Shown here: positions 47,570-57,180 of the stretch, one piece after another
How positions within the stretch are numbered: the first letter of the stretch is position 1
Layout of the letters: each line of letters begins with the position of its first letter
NCBI RefSeq assembly: GCF_001548475.1
Contig: NZ_LRUJ01000014.1
Coordinates: 1 to 64,000 of the forward strand
Reading direction: 5' to 3'
DNA from: Bordetella hinzii LMG 13501
GTDB lineage: Bacteria; Pseudomonadota; Gammaproteobacteria; Burkholderiales; Burkholderiaceae_B
DNA length: 64,000 nucleotides
Notes under the pieces: model-generated
What the model was told of the DNA's origin: nothing
Database searches by the model: none
The model's input: the letters and a program-made list of their open reading frames with translations, nothing else
Made by a program: the position numbers and the translations under genes

Positions 47570-49156
47570 TCACGTGGCGTCGCGGGCAGGCAGCGGATTT
47601 TTCAGGGCGGCGTGATAGCGCGCCACATAGGTGTCGAAGTCTATCGTATCGGATTGCTCGATCTGCCGCTGCCGCGCCAGGGAGGCTTGGGCCGCCTCGG
47701 CATAGGCGCGCGCCTGCTCGGCCGGCAGGGCGGTCTCGCGCAGGGCCTGGGCGTGGCGCTGGCTCTGGGCCAGCGTATAGTCCTGGAACGACAGCCCGCT
47801 TTCGCGCAGCTCGGCCAACAGGCGCGCCGAGGGCGTGAGATCGGCATCGCGCAGCTTGGCGCGCTGGCGTTCGACGGCCGCGGCATAGGCTTGGCCGCCC
47901 AGCGCCTGGTCATAGAGCGAGGCGTATTGCACGATCTGGTCGAGCAATTCCTCGCCCCACTGCGCCAGGCCGACGGCCTGGCCGTCGCGATCCAGGACCA
48001 GGCCCGGCTTGCGGCCTTCTTTGACCACGGTGGCGAAGTTGTCGGCGCTGCGCTGGCAGTAGCCGTTCTGGGCAAAGAAAGGGCTGTCAGAGACGGCACA
48101 GAACAAGAGGAAAGCATCGACAAAGCGCGCCGTGTCGGCCGACAGGCCGGTGGGCTCCTGCGGGTCGATATCCAGGCAGCGGACTTCGACGTACTGCACG
48201 CCGCGCTCGGCCAGCGCCGTGATGGGGCGCTCGCCCCGGCCGGTGGCGCGTTTGGGACGGATGCTGGAGTAGTACTCGTTTTCGATCTGCAGCACGTTGG
48301 TGTTGAGCTGTATCCACTCGCCGCCGCGGTGCGTGCCGAGGGCCTGGTAGGCAGGCCAGGGCTGGGTGACGGCCTCGTACAGCCGGCCCAGGAAGGTGCT
48401 CAGGTCGTTGTAGCAGAGCTTGAGCTGGGATTGCGCCTTGTTCTGGTAGCCCAGGTCGCTCATGCGCAGGCTGGTGGCGTGGGGCAGATACAGCGTATCG
48501 GCGTCCAGCGAGAGCAGGGGATGCTCGCGTTCGCCCATGAAGGCGCGCGACAGGGCCGGTGCGGCGCCGAACAGATACATCAGCAGCCACGAGTAGCGCG
48601 TGAAGTTGCGGATCAGGGCGATATAGCCGCGCGAGCGGCTTTCCTGCAGCGAGGCCGCGCCCGGCTCGATCAGCGGCCATAGCGCATCGGGCAGCGAGAA
48701 GTTGTAGTGCACGCCCGCGATGCATTGCATGGTCTTGCCGTAGCGTTCGGCCAGGCCGCGCCGATAGACATGCTTGAGCATGGCCGTGTTGGACTTGCCG
48801 TACCAGGCGATGGGAATCTCGGCCTCGGGTGGCAGGCGCGCCGGCATGGACTGGTTCCAGATGAACTCGCCATCCAGCACGCTGTAGACGAAACGGTGCG
48901 TGTCGCGCAGCTCGGCCAGCAGCGAGTCCACGCTGGTGTGGGTGCCCGTGATCAGCTCGAGCAGGGCCTCGGAGTAATCGGTGGTGACCTGTTCGTTGGT
49001 GAGCGCCGAACCCAGGCCGCTGGGGTGGGGCGTGAGCGCCAGCGCGCCCTGGGCGTCCACACGCAAGCCTTCTTTTTCGACGCCGCGCAAGGTTTGCGCC
49101 AACAGATCGAGATGGGCCTGGACCAGGGCAAGGCGCGGGTTGGAATGTGCTGTCAC
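47570..49156 (-). CDS. gshA: Glutamate-cysteine ligase
   Basis: A 528-residue enzyme (E. coli 518) that joins glutamate and cysteine through the gamma-carboxyl in the first step of glutathione synthesis. Motifs: LRGVEKEGLRVDAQG, the metal-binding LTNEQVTTDYSEALLELIT, CIAGVHYNFSLPD, and a C-terminal HGGEWIQ-like RGGEWIQLNTNVLQIENEYY region, then RGVQYVEVRCLDIDP. The start is GTG at 49156 (MTAHSNPRLALVQ); no strong ribosome binding site is seen and no ATG lies closer, so the start is uncertain by several residues. Confidence 0.92.
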   Translation of the reverse strand: MTAHSNPRLALVQAHLDLLAQTLRGVEKEGLRVDAQGALALTPHPSGLGSALTNEQVTTDYSEALLELITGTHTSVDSLLAELRDTHRFVYSVLDGEFIWNQSMPARLPPEAEIPIAWYGKSNTAMLKHVYRRGLAERYGKTMQCIAGVHYNFSLPDALWPLIEPGAASLQESRSRGYIALIRNFTRYSWLLMYLFGAAPALSRAFMGEREHPLLSLDADTLYLPHATSLRMSDLGYQNKAQSQLKLCYNDLSTFLGRLYEAVTQPWPAYQALGTHRGGEWIQLNTNVLQIENEYYSSIRPKRATGRGERPITALAERGVQYVEVRCLDIDPQEPTGLSADTARFVDAFLLFCAVSDSPFFAQNGYCQRSADNFATVVKEGRKPGLVLDRDGQAVGLAQWGEELLDQIVQYASLYDQALGGQAYAAAVERQRAKLRDADLTPSARLLAELRESGLSFQDYTLAQSQRHAQALRETALPAEQARAYAEAAQASLARQRQIEQSDTIDFDTYVARYHAALKNPLPARDAT

Positions 49157-49194
49157 GGCGATGAATTTGGGATTATCGAGCGGAGATTTTACGT

Positions 49195-50076
49195 TCAGAC
49201 CGCCCGGGGCGCAGAATTTGGCCCCGTGCGCTCTAGGGAAATCGGATGGCCGTCGAGCCAATCACCGAGGTCAGCATAGACCGGATCGGCATATTCGGGA
49301 CATTCGTTGAACACCTCATGCCAGGCGCGCGGGTACCAGCGCAGCGTCAGCAGTCCGGCCGGCGCGCGCTGGGCGAATACCCGGCTGCCCGCCGGCGCCA
49401 CCACGCGGTCATCGCCGGCCACCAGCAGCAGCGTGGGGTGGGCCAGGCGCGGCGCGGCGGCCATGACCCGGGCCAGCGAGGCGTCGATGAAACTGGCCAG
49501 CCGCCCCGTAATGCAGCGGCGAGCCAGCGGATCCTGGCGGAAGGCGCGCACCACGGCCTTGTCATGGGAGACCCGGGCGGGCGCCAGTGGGTAGGGCACG
49601 GCGGCGTCGGGCCAGCGTTGGGCCAGCTGCCGCAGCGGCGGCAGGATCCAGCCCGGCATGCGCAGCATCAGGGGCGGGCTGGACAGCACCAGCCCGGCCA
49701 GGGGCGCGGCCTCGTCCAGCGCGACCCGCAGCGCCACGAGCGCGCCCAGGCTGTGGCCGACGATCAGCGGGGCATGGCCGGTTTCCGCGGCATAGGCGCG
49801 GATCTGGCCGGCGGCATCGTGGACCAGGTCGTCGCGCTGGCGCAGGGCGGCCGGCGGGCCGCCCGAGCGTCCGTGGCCCCGGTGGTCGTGGGCGGCGACC
49901 TGCCAGCCGCGGGCGGCCAGCCATCGCGCCAGGCGGTCATGGCGCCCGGCATGTTCGCCCAGCCCGTGCAGGATATAGGCGGCCGCCCCGGGCCGGGGGC
50001 AGGGGGTGGGCCAGCGGTAGCGCGCCAGGGGCGTGCCGTCGCCGGCCAAGGCAGGGTCGAGCAAAATCGGCGACAA
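49195..50076 (-). CDS. Alpha/beta hydrolase, monoacylglycerol lipase/lysophospholipase-like
   Basis: A 293-residue serine hydrolase. The oxyanion segment is YILHGLGEHAGRH, followed by DHRGHGRSGG and the nucleophile elbow VGHSLGALVAL (Ser about residue 108). The acid is in LLVAGDDRVVAP and the His in YPRAWHEVFNE; this GEH/GHGRS combination is typical of monoglyceride lipase and PldB-type lysophospholipases. No signal peptide, so probably cytoplasmic. It diverges from the lipoprotein gene with a 72-base gap. Confidence 0.85.
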   Translation of the reverse strand: MSPILLDPALAGDGTPLARYRWPTPCPRPGAAAYILHGLGEHAGRHDRLARWLAARGWQVAAHDHRGHGRSGGPPAALRQRDDLVHDAAGQIRAYAAETGHAPLIVGHSLGALVALRVALDEAAPLAGLVLSSPPLMLRMPGWILPPLRQLAQRWPDAAVPYPLAPARVSHDKAVVRAFRQDPLARRCITGRLASFIDASLARVMAAAPRLAHPTLLLVAGDDRVVAPAGSRVFAQRAPAGLLTLRWYPRAWHEVFNECPEYADPVYADLGDWLDGHPISLERTGPNSAPRAV

Positions 50077-50148
50077 TTCCGAACTTCCTTGCAGGAGCGG
50101 TCTGCCGGCGGGCAGCCGCGTTTCGCCATTTCAGCGCGCTTTCATTGC

Positions 50149-50655
50149 ATGCTCAAGAAACTCCTCCTGGTTGGCCTGGCCGGTCTTTTGGCCGCGTGTT
50201 CCCCCCGCTACGACTGGCGCGAGCTGGACGCCGCCGAGGGCCAGGTGCGGGCGGCTTTCCCGGCCCGGGTGCAGACCGACAGCCGCGATCTCGTCCTGGC
50301 CGGGCGCGAGCTGCGCTTTTCGCTGACCTCGGCCCAGGTCGAGGGGGCGGTGTTTGCCGTGGGCTATGCGCCTTTGCCCGAAGACCTGCAGGGCAAGCCC
50401 GCCGCCCGCGAGCTGGGCGACGCGCTGCGGCGCTCGCTGTATGCCAATTTCGGCGCCGAGCCGCCGGCCCAGGCGCCGGATGACGGCACGGAGATCGAAG
50501 TGCATGCCCCGCCCGGCCAGCGCGATGCCTGGCTGCTGGCGCGGATATGGGTGACTTCCCGCATGCTGATCGAAGTCGTGGCCACGGGCAGCCGCCGCTC
50601 CCTATCGCCGGAGCACGCGCGCGAGTTCGTGCGCTCCGCGCGCTTGCGGCCCTGA
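50149..50655 (+). CDS. Small predicted lipoprotein of unknown function
   Basis: A 168-residue protein with a lipoprotein signal (MLKKLLLVGLAGLLAACSPR; lipobox LLAAC, Cys17). The mature part is a compact alpha/beta domain with FPARVQTDSRDLVLAGREL and AWLLARIWVTSRMLIEVVAT; I do not recognise the family. The residue after Cys is Ser, which does not argue for retention at the inner membrane. ATG 50149 gives the classic signal; it lies 52 bases before the AEC transporter gene. Confidence 0.75.
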   Translation: MLKKLLLVGLAGLLAACSPRYDWRELDAAEGQVRAAFPARVQTDSRDLVLAGRELRFSLTSAQVEGAVFAVGYAPLPEDLQGKPAARELGDALRRSLYANFGAEPPAQAPDDGTEIEVHAPPGQRDAWLLARIWVTSRMLIEVVATGSRRSLSPEHAREFVRSARLRP

Positions 50656-50707
50656 GACCGGCTGCGGAATCCTCCGCCGCCGGATTGCCTGAGAGAATCG
50701 CTTCGCC

Positions 50708-51601
50708 ATGTTTGCCGTCGCGCAGTTTTATTTTTCCGCCGTCGTGATGCTGATGCCGCTTCTGGCCTGCGTGGGCATCGGCGTGTTCTGGGGCAAGCGC
50801 GACTATCCCTTCGGCGGCACCTTTGTCACCATGCTGGTCACCTCGGTCACCACGCCGGCCCTGGTGTTCCACACCTTCGTGACCACGCAGCTCGATGACC
50901 GCGCACTGGGCGATATCGCCCTGGCCTCGCTGCTGGCCTTGCTGGTCTGCGCCTTGGCCTGCGCCGCGCTGCTCAGGCTCGCCGGCCTGCCGGTGCGCAA
51001 GCTGCTGCCCACCGCCTTCATGCCCAATGCGGGCAACCTGGGCCTGCCGGTGTCGCAGCTGGCTTTCGGCGATGTGGGCCTGTCGGCCGCGGTGGCTTTC
51101 TTTGCGATCAACTCTTTCGTGATGCACACCATCGGCGTGCGCATCCTGCCCGGCGCGGCCACCCGCGGCGGCTGGCGCAGCCCGGTGCTGCTGGCCTCGC
51201 TGATCGCCGTGGCCTGGCGCTACAGTGGCGTGCCCGTGCCCGCCTGGATCATCGAGACGGCGCGCATGCTGGGGGCGGTGACCGTGCCGCTCATGCTGCT
51301 CAGCCTGGGCCATGCGCTGGCGCTGATTCCGTCGGGCGGCTTGCGCGTGGGCGCCGGCCTGGGCGCAATGCGCCTGGTGGCGGGGCTGCTGTCCGGGCTG
51401 GCCGTGGTCTGGGTCCTGGGGCTGGGCAGCCCGCTGGCAGGCTCGCTGGTGCTGCAGATGGCCATGCCCTGCGCCGTGGTCAGCTATATGTACGCACGGC
51501 GCTATACCGACATGGGCGATACCGCGGCCGGCGCGGTGCTGGTGTCCACCGTGCTTTTTTTGCTCATCGCGCCGGCCCTGCTCTGGTTCACGCGCCACTG
51601 A
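50708..51601 (+). CDS. AEC (auxin efflux carrier) family transporter
   Basis: A 297-residue integral membrane protein with about ten hydrophobic segments. Family features: the N-terminal half ends in a conserved MPNAGNLGLPVSQLAFGD loop, and the second half carries GAVTVPLMLLSLGHALALIP. Bacterial AEC proteins transport malate, malonate or related organic acids; an Ldh/malate-dehydrogenase-family gene converges on it and overlaps by 14 bases, which is only weak support for that. Confidence 0.87.
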   Translation: MFAVAQFYFSAVVMLMPLLACVGIGVFWGKRDYPFGGTFVTMLVTSVTTPALVFHTFVTTQLDDRALGDIALASLLALLVCALACAALLRLAGLPVRKLLPTAFMPNAGNLGLPVSQLAFGDVGLSAAVAFFAINSFVMHTIGVRILPGAATRGGWRSPVLLASLIAVAWRYSGVPVPAWIIETARMLGAVTVPLMLLSLGHALALIPSGGLRVGAGLGAMRLVAGLLSGLAVVWVLGLGSPLAGSLVLQMAMPCAVVSYMYARRYTDMGDTAAGAVLVSTVLFLLIAPALLWFTRH

Positions 51602-52625
51602 GCGGCGCGCCGGGCGGCTCGTCCGCCCCGCACATGCCGCGCAGCTCGGCCAACAGCGCATCGGGGATGTCCACGCCGTGCTGCAGCGCCTCCGCCCGCA
51701 GGGCGCGGCGGCGCTGGCCGGGCAGGCGCACGCCGTCATCGGCCAGCATGGTTTCGATGAGGGTTTCGACGCGCTCCAGGTAGCTGTCGCGGCCGGCCAG
51801 CGCCTGCGGGTCGATGAGCAGAAAGGCTTGGCCCAGCCGGGCGCGGCCGCCCTCGTTGCCAAAGAAGGACTCGGTCTCGAAGCCGAACTGCGAGCCGGTC
51901 AGCGCCACCACCAGCAATTCGACCATCATGGCCAGCATGGCGCCCTTGACGCCGCCAGCGGGCAGCATGCTGCCCGCCAGCCCCGCCTTGGGGTCGGTGG
52001 TGGGCTGGCCATCGGCATCCAGCGCCCAGCCTTGCGGAATGGGCTGGCCGTCGCGCGCGGCGATCATGAGCTTGCCGCGCGCGACTTCCGACAGCGACAG
52101 GTCCATGAGCAGGGGGCCGCCGCGCCGCCGCGGGAAGACGGCCGCGATGGGGTTGGTGCCGAACAAGGGACGCTTGCCGCCCCAGGCGGGCATGGCCGCG
52201 GGGGAATTGCTCAGCGCCAGGCCGACCAGGCCGGCCTCGGCCACGGGCTCCAGGTGGTAGGCGGCCGCGCCGAAGTGGTGGCTGTTGCCTACCCCGACAA
52301 AGGCGACGCCGTATTCTCCTGCCCGCTTGAGACCTTCGGCCACGGCCATGGCGCAGGCCGGATAGGCCAGGCCGGAGCCGGCGTCAATCAGCGCGGTGGC
52401 GCCCTTGTCGCGCGCCAGCCGGGGGACGGCGCTGCCGATGGCGCGTCCGGCGCGCAGATGGCCCGCGTAGGCCGGCACCCGCGAGACCCCGTGCGAGGAC
52501 AGCCCCTGGCTGTCGGCGTAGACCAGGGCGTGCGCCGTGGCCTGGGCCATGGCGGGCGTGGCGCCGGCGGCCACCAGCGAGGCGGCCGCCAGCAACTGCA
52601 ATTCATCGAGATAGACATGGGCCAT
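51588..52625 (-). CDS. Malate/L-lactate dehydrogenase-family (Ldh_2) oxidoreductase
   Basis: A 345-residue NAD(P)-dependent dehydrogenase of the YbiC/ureidoglycolate dehydrogenase/delta-piperideine-2-carboxylate reductase family. Motifs: YADSQGLSSHGVSRVPAY with the catalytic His, GNSHHFGAAAYHLEPVAEAG, MALSNSPAAMPAWGGK-like LSNSPAAMPAWGGKRPLFGTN split across the substrate loop, and SEVARGKLMIAARDG. The ATG at 52625 gives MAHVYLDELQLLAAA; an in-frame start 15 codons earlier is less likely. Substrate not determined. It overlaps the AEC gene tail-to-tail by 14 bases. Confidence 0.85.
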   Translation of the reverse strand: MAHVYLDELQLLAAASLVAAGATPAMAQATAHALVYADSQGLSSHGVSRVPAYAGHLRAGRAIGSAVPRLARDKGATALIDAGSGLAYPACAMAVAEGLKRAGEYGVAFVGVGNSHHFGAAAYHLEPVAEAGLVGLALSNSPAAMPAWGGKRPLFGTNPIAAVFPRRRGGPLLMDLSLSEVARGKLMIAARDGQPIPQGWALDADGQPTTDPKAGLAGSMLPAGGVKGAMLAMMVELLVVALTGSQFGFETESFFGNEGGRARLGQAFLLIDPQALAGRDSYLERVETLIETMLADDGVRLPGQRRRALRAEALQHGVDIPDALLAELRGMCGADEPPGAPLSGA

Positions 52626-52712
52626 GATGCGCGTTCCGAAAAAAGGGGGCGGCACGCCCGGCGCCGCCACACCCGGTATCCTGCCACGGTCCGGCGGTGC
52701 GCGGCGGCAAAT

Positions 52713-52740
52713 TTGGCAGCCGGCCGCGCGGTGCTAGAAT
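52713..52740 (+). promoter_or_regulatory. Sigma-70-type promoter of metX
   Basis: TTGGCA (52713-52718), 16-base spacer, TAGAAT (52735-52740), about 80 bases upstream of the metX ATG. The leader shows no recognisable SAM riboswitch pattern. Confidence 0.55.
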
Positions 52741-52820
52741 GTGCGGCACATTGTCGGCGCCGATTTGCCTGATCCGCTTGCGGGCGCCTCTTATAAATCC
52801 AGCTAAAGAGGTCTGTCTGC

Positions 52821-54044
52821 ATGACCAGCCCTGCTATTTCCGCGGCCAATGCCGCGTCGCCCGAAACCCCGAATTCCGTCGGGGTCGTCTCTCCTGTCTT
52901 CTTGCGCTTCGATGAGCCCTTGCCGCTGGCAAGCGGCCAGTCGCTGCAGGCCTACGAGCTGGCGGTGGAAACCTACGGCACCCTGAATGCCGAGCGCAGC
53001 AATGCGGTGCTCATCTGCCACGCCCTGAACGCCTCGCACCATGTCGCCGGGGTGGCGTCCGATAATCCCAAGGATATCGGCTGGTGGGACAACATGGTGG
53101 GCCCGGGCAAGCCCGTGGACACCAATATTTTCTTTGTCATCGGCATCAACAACCTGGGCTCCTGCTTCGGCTCGACCGGCCCGGCCAGCCTCAACCCGGC
53201 CACGGGCCAGCCCTGGGGGGCGGCCTTTCCGGTATTGACCGTCGAAGACTGGGTGCGCGCGCAGGCGCGCGTGGCCGATCATTTCGGCATCCAGCGCTTT
53301 GCCGCCGTCATGGGCGGCTCGCTGGGCGGCATGCAGGCCCTGAGCTGGTCCCTGACCCTGCCCGAGCGGGTGGCGCATTGCGTGGTCATCGCCAGCACGC
53401 CTCGCCTGTCGGCGCAGAATATCGGCTTCAACGAGGTGGCGCGCCGCGCCATCATCACCGATCCGGATTTCCACGGCGGCAACTACTACGCCCACAACAC
53501 CGTGCCGCGCCGGGGCTTGGCGGTCGCGCGCATGATCGGGCACATCACCTATCTGTCCGATGACGACATGGCCGAGAAATTCGGCCGCACGCAGCGCGAG
53601 CCCGCCGAAAACGGCGCCTACCGCTATGGCTATGACGTCGAATTCGAGGTGGAGTCCTATTTGCGCTACCAGGGCGAGAAGTTCTCGCGCTATTTCGACG
53701 CCAACACCTATTTGCTGATCACCCGTGCGCTCGATTATTTCGATCCGGCGCGCGATACCGGGGGAGACCTGGCGCGCGCCCTGTCGCCGGCCACGGCCGA
53801 CTTCCTGCTGGTGTCCTTCACCACCGATTGGCGTTTCCCGCCCGAGCGTTCGCGCGAGCTGGTCCGAGGCCTGCTGAAGAACGGCAGCCCGGTGACCTAC
53901 GCCGAAATCGATGCGCCGCACGGCCATGACGCCTTTTTGCTCGAAGACGCCCGCTACCACGCCGTGGTCCGGGGCTATTACGAACGCATCGCACGCAGCC
54001 TGGGGCTGAGGTCCCAGCAACCCGCCGAGGAATGCCTGGCATGA
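52821..54044 (+). CDS. metX: Homoserine O-acyltransferase MetX
   Basis: A 407-residue alpha/beta hydrolase-fold transferase that acylates the hydroxyl of homoserine for methionine synthesis. Motifs: [24 protein letters not shown], the nucleophile elbow [11 protein letters not shown] (Ser about 167) and the His in [13 protein letters not shown]. In beta-proteobacteria with a MetX-MetW pair, many of these enzymes use succinyl-CoA rather than acetyl-CoA; the residues that decide this cannot be settled by eye. metW overlaps its stop by four bases (ATGA). Confidence 0.94.
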   Translation: MTSPAISAANAASPETPNSVGVVSPVFLRFDEPLPLASGQSLQAYELAVETYGTLNAERSNAVLICHALNASHHVAGVASDNPKDIGWWDNMVGPGKPVDTNIFFVIGINNLGSCFGSTGPASLNPATGQPWGAAFPVLTVEDWVRAQARVADHFGIQRFAAVMGGSLGGMQALSWSLTLPERVAHCVVIASTPRLSAQNIGFNEVARRAIITDPDFHGGNYYAHNTVPRRGLAVARMIGHITYLSDDDMAEKFGRTQREPAENGAYRYGYDVEFEVESYLRYQGEKFSRYFDANTYLLITRALDYFDPARDTGGDLARALSPATADFLLVSFTTDWRFPPERSRELVRGLLKNGSPVTYAEIDAPHGHDAFLLEDARYHAVVRGYYERIARSLGLRSQQPAEECLA

Positions 54045-54652
54045 GCCCCGCCACCAATACCGCCGCGCCGGCCGCGCTGCGCCCCGACCTCGAACGCATC
54101 GCCAGCTGGATCGCGCCCGGCTCGCGCGTGCTGGACCTGGGTTGCGGCGATGGCGCCTTGCTGGCCTATCTGCGCGATCACCGCCAGGTGCGCGGCGCGG
54201 GCGTGGAGATCGACGACGAGCGTGTCATCGCCTGTGTGCGGCGCGGCGTCGAGGTCATCCAGCAGAACCTCGAAGACGGCCTGGCGCTGTTCGACGACAA
54301 GCAGTTCGATACGGTGGTGTTGTCGCAGACGCTGCAGTCCATGCATCACACCGAACACATCCTGCGCGAGATGGCGCGGGTCTCGCGCTTCGGTATCGTT
54401 TCCTTTCCGAACTTCGGATATTGGCCCCACGGCTGGTCCATCCTGCGCGGCCGCATGCCGGTCACCGGACAGATGCCCTACCAGTGGTACAACACGCCCA
54501 ATATCCACCTCTGCACCCTGAGGGACTTCGAGGATCTGGCGCGCGATGTCGGCGTGCGCATCCTGGAGCGCGCCACCTTCAACGACGATCGCGAGGTCAA
54601 GGTCCTGCCAGGCTGGCGCAGCACGCTGGCGGTGTACCGATTCGAGGCATAG
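54041..54652 (+). CDS. metW: Methionine biosynthesis protein MetW
   Basis: A 203-residue SAM-dependent methyltransferase-fold protein required with MetX for homoserine acylation in many proteobacteria. SAM-binding motif [15 protein letters not shown] (about residues 30-44), then [31 protein letters not shown] and [18 protein letters not shown] 54041 overlaps the metX stop (ATGA), a coupled start. Confidence 0.93.
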   Translation: MSPATNTAAPAALRPDLERIASWIAPGSRVLDLGCGDGALLAYLRDHRQVRGAGVEIDDERVIACVRRGVEVIQQNLEDGLALFDDKQFDTVVLSQTLQSMHHTEHILREMARVSRFGIVSFPNFGYWPHGWSILRGRMPVTGQMPYQWYNTPNIHLCTLRDFEDLARDVGVRILERATFNDDREVKVLPGWRSTLAVYRFEA

Positions 54653-54743
54653 GCTCTAATATCCCACCTTGCCTTGAAACCGGTCCCCGCGCGGGCCGCA
54701 GCCCTGGAGATTCATCATCGCCTCCGATAGCTACCGGATTTAC

Positions 54744-55970
54744 TTGAGCCGTCGCGTGGCGCCCTTGCTGGTGCTGGGGTTTGCGAGCGGCCTGCCCCTG
54801 GCCCTGACCAGCGGCACCCTGCAGGCCTGGGCCACCGTGGAAGGCGTTTCCCTGCAGGAAATCGGCTTTCTGACACTGGTGGGCAGCGCCTACACCCTCA
54901 AGTTCCTCTGGGCGCCGCTCATCGACCGCTATGCGCCGCCCTTTCTCGGCCGCCGCCGCAGCTGGATGCTGGTGACCCAGCTGCTGCTGGCCGCGTCCAT
55001 CATGGCCATGGGCCTGCTGTCGCCTGGGCAATCGCTGCTGCCGCTGGCCCTGCTGGCGGTGCTGGTGGCCTTTCTGTCCGCTTCGCAAGACATCGCCTTC
55101 GACGCCTATTCCACCGATGTGCTGCACAAGAACGAGCGCGGCGCCGGGGCGGCCGTGAAAGTGCTGGGGTATCGCCTGGCCATGCTGGTCTCGGGCGGCC
55201 TGGCGCTGGTGCTGGCCGATCACTGGCTGGGCTGGGGTCCGACTTACGTCCTCATGGGCTTTCTCATGCTGGCCGGCGTGCTGGGCACGCTCTGGGCCCC
55301 CGAGCCCGAGCGGCCCAGCGCCGCGCCGCGCAGCCTGGGGCGCGCCGTGGTCGAGCCTTTCCGCGAGTTCTTCAGCCGCCGCGGCGCCTTGACCTTGCTG
55401 GCCCTCATCGTGCTCTACAAGCTGGGCGATGCCTTCGCGGGCGCCTTGTCGACCACCTTTCTCATCCGCGGCGCGGGCTTCACGCCCACCGAGGTGGGCA
55501 CCGTCAACAAGGTGCTCGGGCTGGCCGCGACCATCGTCGGCGCCCTGGCCGGCGGCGCCATCATGGGCCGCTGGGGCCTGTATCGCTCGCTGATGGCCTT
55601 TGGCGTGCTGCAGGCCGTCTCCAACCTGGGCTATTGGGTCATCGCGGTCGCGCCCAAGAGCCTCGGCCTCATGGCCGTCGCGGTGGGCATAGAAAATCTG
55701 TGCGGCGGCCTGGGCACGGCGGCCTTCGTGGCTTTGCTGATGGCCATGTGCAACCAGGCTTTCTCGGCCACCCAGTTCGCCTTGCTGTCGGCCTTGTCGG
55801 CCGTGGGGCGCACCTATCTGGCCGGACCGCTCACGCCGGTGCTGGTGGCCTATATGGGCTGGCCCGGCTTCTTCATGGTGACGGTCTTCATCGCTTTGCC
55901 CGGGCTGGTGCTGCTGTGGTTGCGCAAAGGCGACATCGAGGCCCTGGAGCGGGAAGGTTCAAGGGTCTGA
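54744..55970 (+). CDS. AmpG-like MFS muropeptide transporter
   Basis: A 408-residue (from this start) major facilitator with about twelve membrane helices, similar to AmpG, which imports GlcNAc-anhydroMurNAc peptides for cell-wall recycling. Family marks: LLVLGFASGLPLALTSGTLQ at the N-terminus, KFLWAPLIDRYAPPFLGRR, and SASQDIAFDAYSTD. The start is TTG at 54744, but the nine codons before it (ASDSYRIY-like sequence) look like natural AmpG N-terminus and are preceded by GGAGA at 54706-54710, six bases before an in-frame ATC at 54717; a rare ATC start or an error in the sequence is possible. Confidence 0.85.
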   Translation: MSRRVAPLLVLGFASGLPLALTSGTLQAWATVEGVSLQEIGFLTLVGSAYTLKFLWAPLIDRYAPPFLGRRRSWMLVTQLLLAASIMAMGLLSPGQSLLPLALLAVLVAFLSASQDIAFDAYSTDVLHKNERGAGAAVKVLGYRLAMLVSGGLALVLADHWLGWGPTYVLMGFLMLAGVLGTLWAPEPERPSAAPRSLGRAVVEPFREFFSRRGALTLLALIVLYKLGDAFAGALSTTFLIRGAGFTPTEVGTVNKVLGLAATIVGALAGGAIMGRWGLYRSLMAFGVLQAVSNLGYWVIAVAPKSLGLMAVAVGIENLCGGLGTAAFVALLMAMCNQAFSATQFALLSALSAVGRTYLAGPLTPVLVAYMGWPGFFMVTVFIALPGLVLLWLRKGDIEALEREGSRV

Positions 55971-56087
55971 GGACTGCACGCCACGGGGGGGAGTGATAAG
56001 GTTGGGCCTGCGCTATCCGCGCTGCCCGTCCGAGGGGATGGGCGAAAACAATACAGGGCCTATCCCGCCCGCCACGAGGAGACCTCC

Positions 56088-57155
56088 ATGAAGCGATACG
56101 CCATCGCGTTCGCTGGCCTGTGCATCGCGCCGGCCATCCATGCCGAAACCAGTGTCACGCTCTACGGCATTGCCGATGTCAGCGTGCGCTACCTGAGCAC
56201 CAGCAACGGTGCGACCAACGTCGATTCCAGCCGCGTCTCCATGGAGAACGGCGCCATCTCGAACAGCCGCTGGGGGCTGCGCGGCGTCGAGGACCTGGGC
56301 AATGGCATGAGCGCTTTCTTCCGCCTGGAAAGCGGCTTCAATATGCAGAACGGCCAGCAGTCCGATAGCGGCAGGCTGTTCAACCGCCACGCCTATGTGG
56401 GCCTGGACGGCGGGCAGTGGGGCGCGATCTCGCTGGGCCGCCAGGATACGCCGCTGTTCACTATCCTGGCCGATTCCTACGATCCGCTGACCGTGGGCAA
56501 CTATGCCGAGAACTCCTGGCTGCCGGTGGCCATGTCGCGGGCGCGCAGCTCGGATTCGGTGCGCTATCGCAACGCGAAACTGGGCGGCTTCGATTTCATC
56601 GTTTCCTATGCGTTCGGCAGCGACTTCGAGGACCATCGCCTGGGCCGCCAGATCGGCACCACGCTGGCCTATACCACCGGCCCCTTCTCGATCGGCGGCG
56701 GCTACCAGAAGACCTATTCGGACAGCAATTCCGACTATCGCCAGCAGGTCTGGAACCTGAACGCCAGCTACAAGTTCGAGACCGTCAAGCTGTTCGCCGG
56801 CTATTTCAATGGCCGCGACGAGACGGGCTGGGTCAATGCCGTGGTCGGCAATGATGTTCCCACGACCGGCCTGGACCGCAAGGACAACGGTTACTTCCTG
56901 GGCGCCACCTGGCAGGCCACGGCCCGCTGGGCCCTGACCGGCGCGGCCTACTACGATGTCGCGAAGAACATCCAGGCCGATGGCGACAAGGGCAAGCGCA
57001 TGGCCCTGGTGGGCGTGGCGGAGTATGCGCTGTCCAAGCGCACCCAGGTGTATGGCACGGTGGACTACAACAAGGTCTACGACGCCTCGTCGGTGGACAT
57101 CGCCGGCCGCAGCTCCCAGGTGGGTGCCGCGGTGGGCATCCGCCACATCTTCTGA
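56088..57155 (+). CDS. General porin, beta-proteobacterial 16-stranded type
   Basis: A 355-residue outer-membrane porin. Signal peptide MKRYAIAFAGLCIAPAIHAE with cleavage after IHA. The mature start TSVTLYGIADVSVRYLS and the segment SRWGLRGVEDLGNGMSAFF are standard for Bordetella/Burkholderia porins. The last residue is Phe (VGIRHIF), the signal for BAM-dependent insertion. ACGAGGAGACCTCC before the ATG is a strong ribosome binding site. Confidence 0.95.
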   Translation: MKRYAIAFAGLCIAPAIHAETSVTLYGIADVSVRYLSTSNGATNVDSSRVSMENGAISNSRWGLRGVEDLGNGMSAFFRLESGFNMQNGQQSDSGRLFNRHAYVGLDGGQWGAISLGRQDTPLFTILADSYDPLTVGNYAENSWLPVAMSRARSSDSVRYRNAKLGGFDFIVSYAFGSDFEDHRLGRQIGTTLAYTTGPFSIGGGYQKTYSDSNSDYRQQVWNLNASYKFETVKLFAGYFNGRDETGWVNAVVGNDVPTTGLDRKDNGYFLGATWQATARWALTGAAYYDVAKNIQADGDKGKRMALVGVAEYALSKRTQVYGTVDYNKVYDASSVDIAGRSSQVGAAVGIRHIF

Positions 57156-57180
57156 TGAAAAGGCGGGCTCGCCGCCCGCC

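Noticed and set aside
52741-52820. SAM-responsive riboswitch ahead of metX
   Set aside because: The 80-base leader lacks the conserved core and stems of SAM-I, SAM-II or SAM/SAH classes as far as can be seen by eye.
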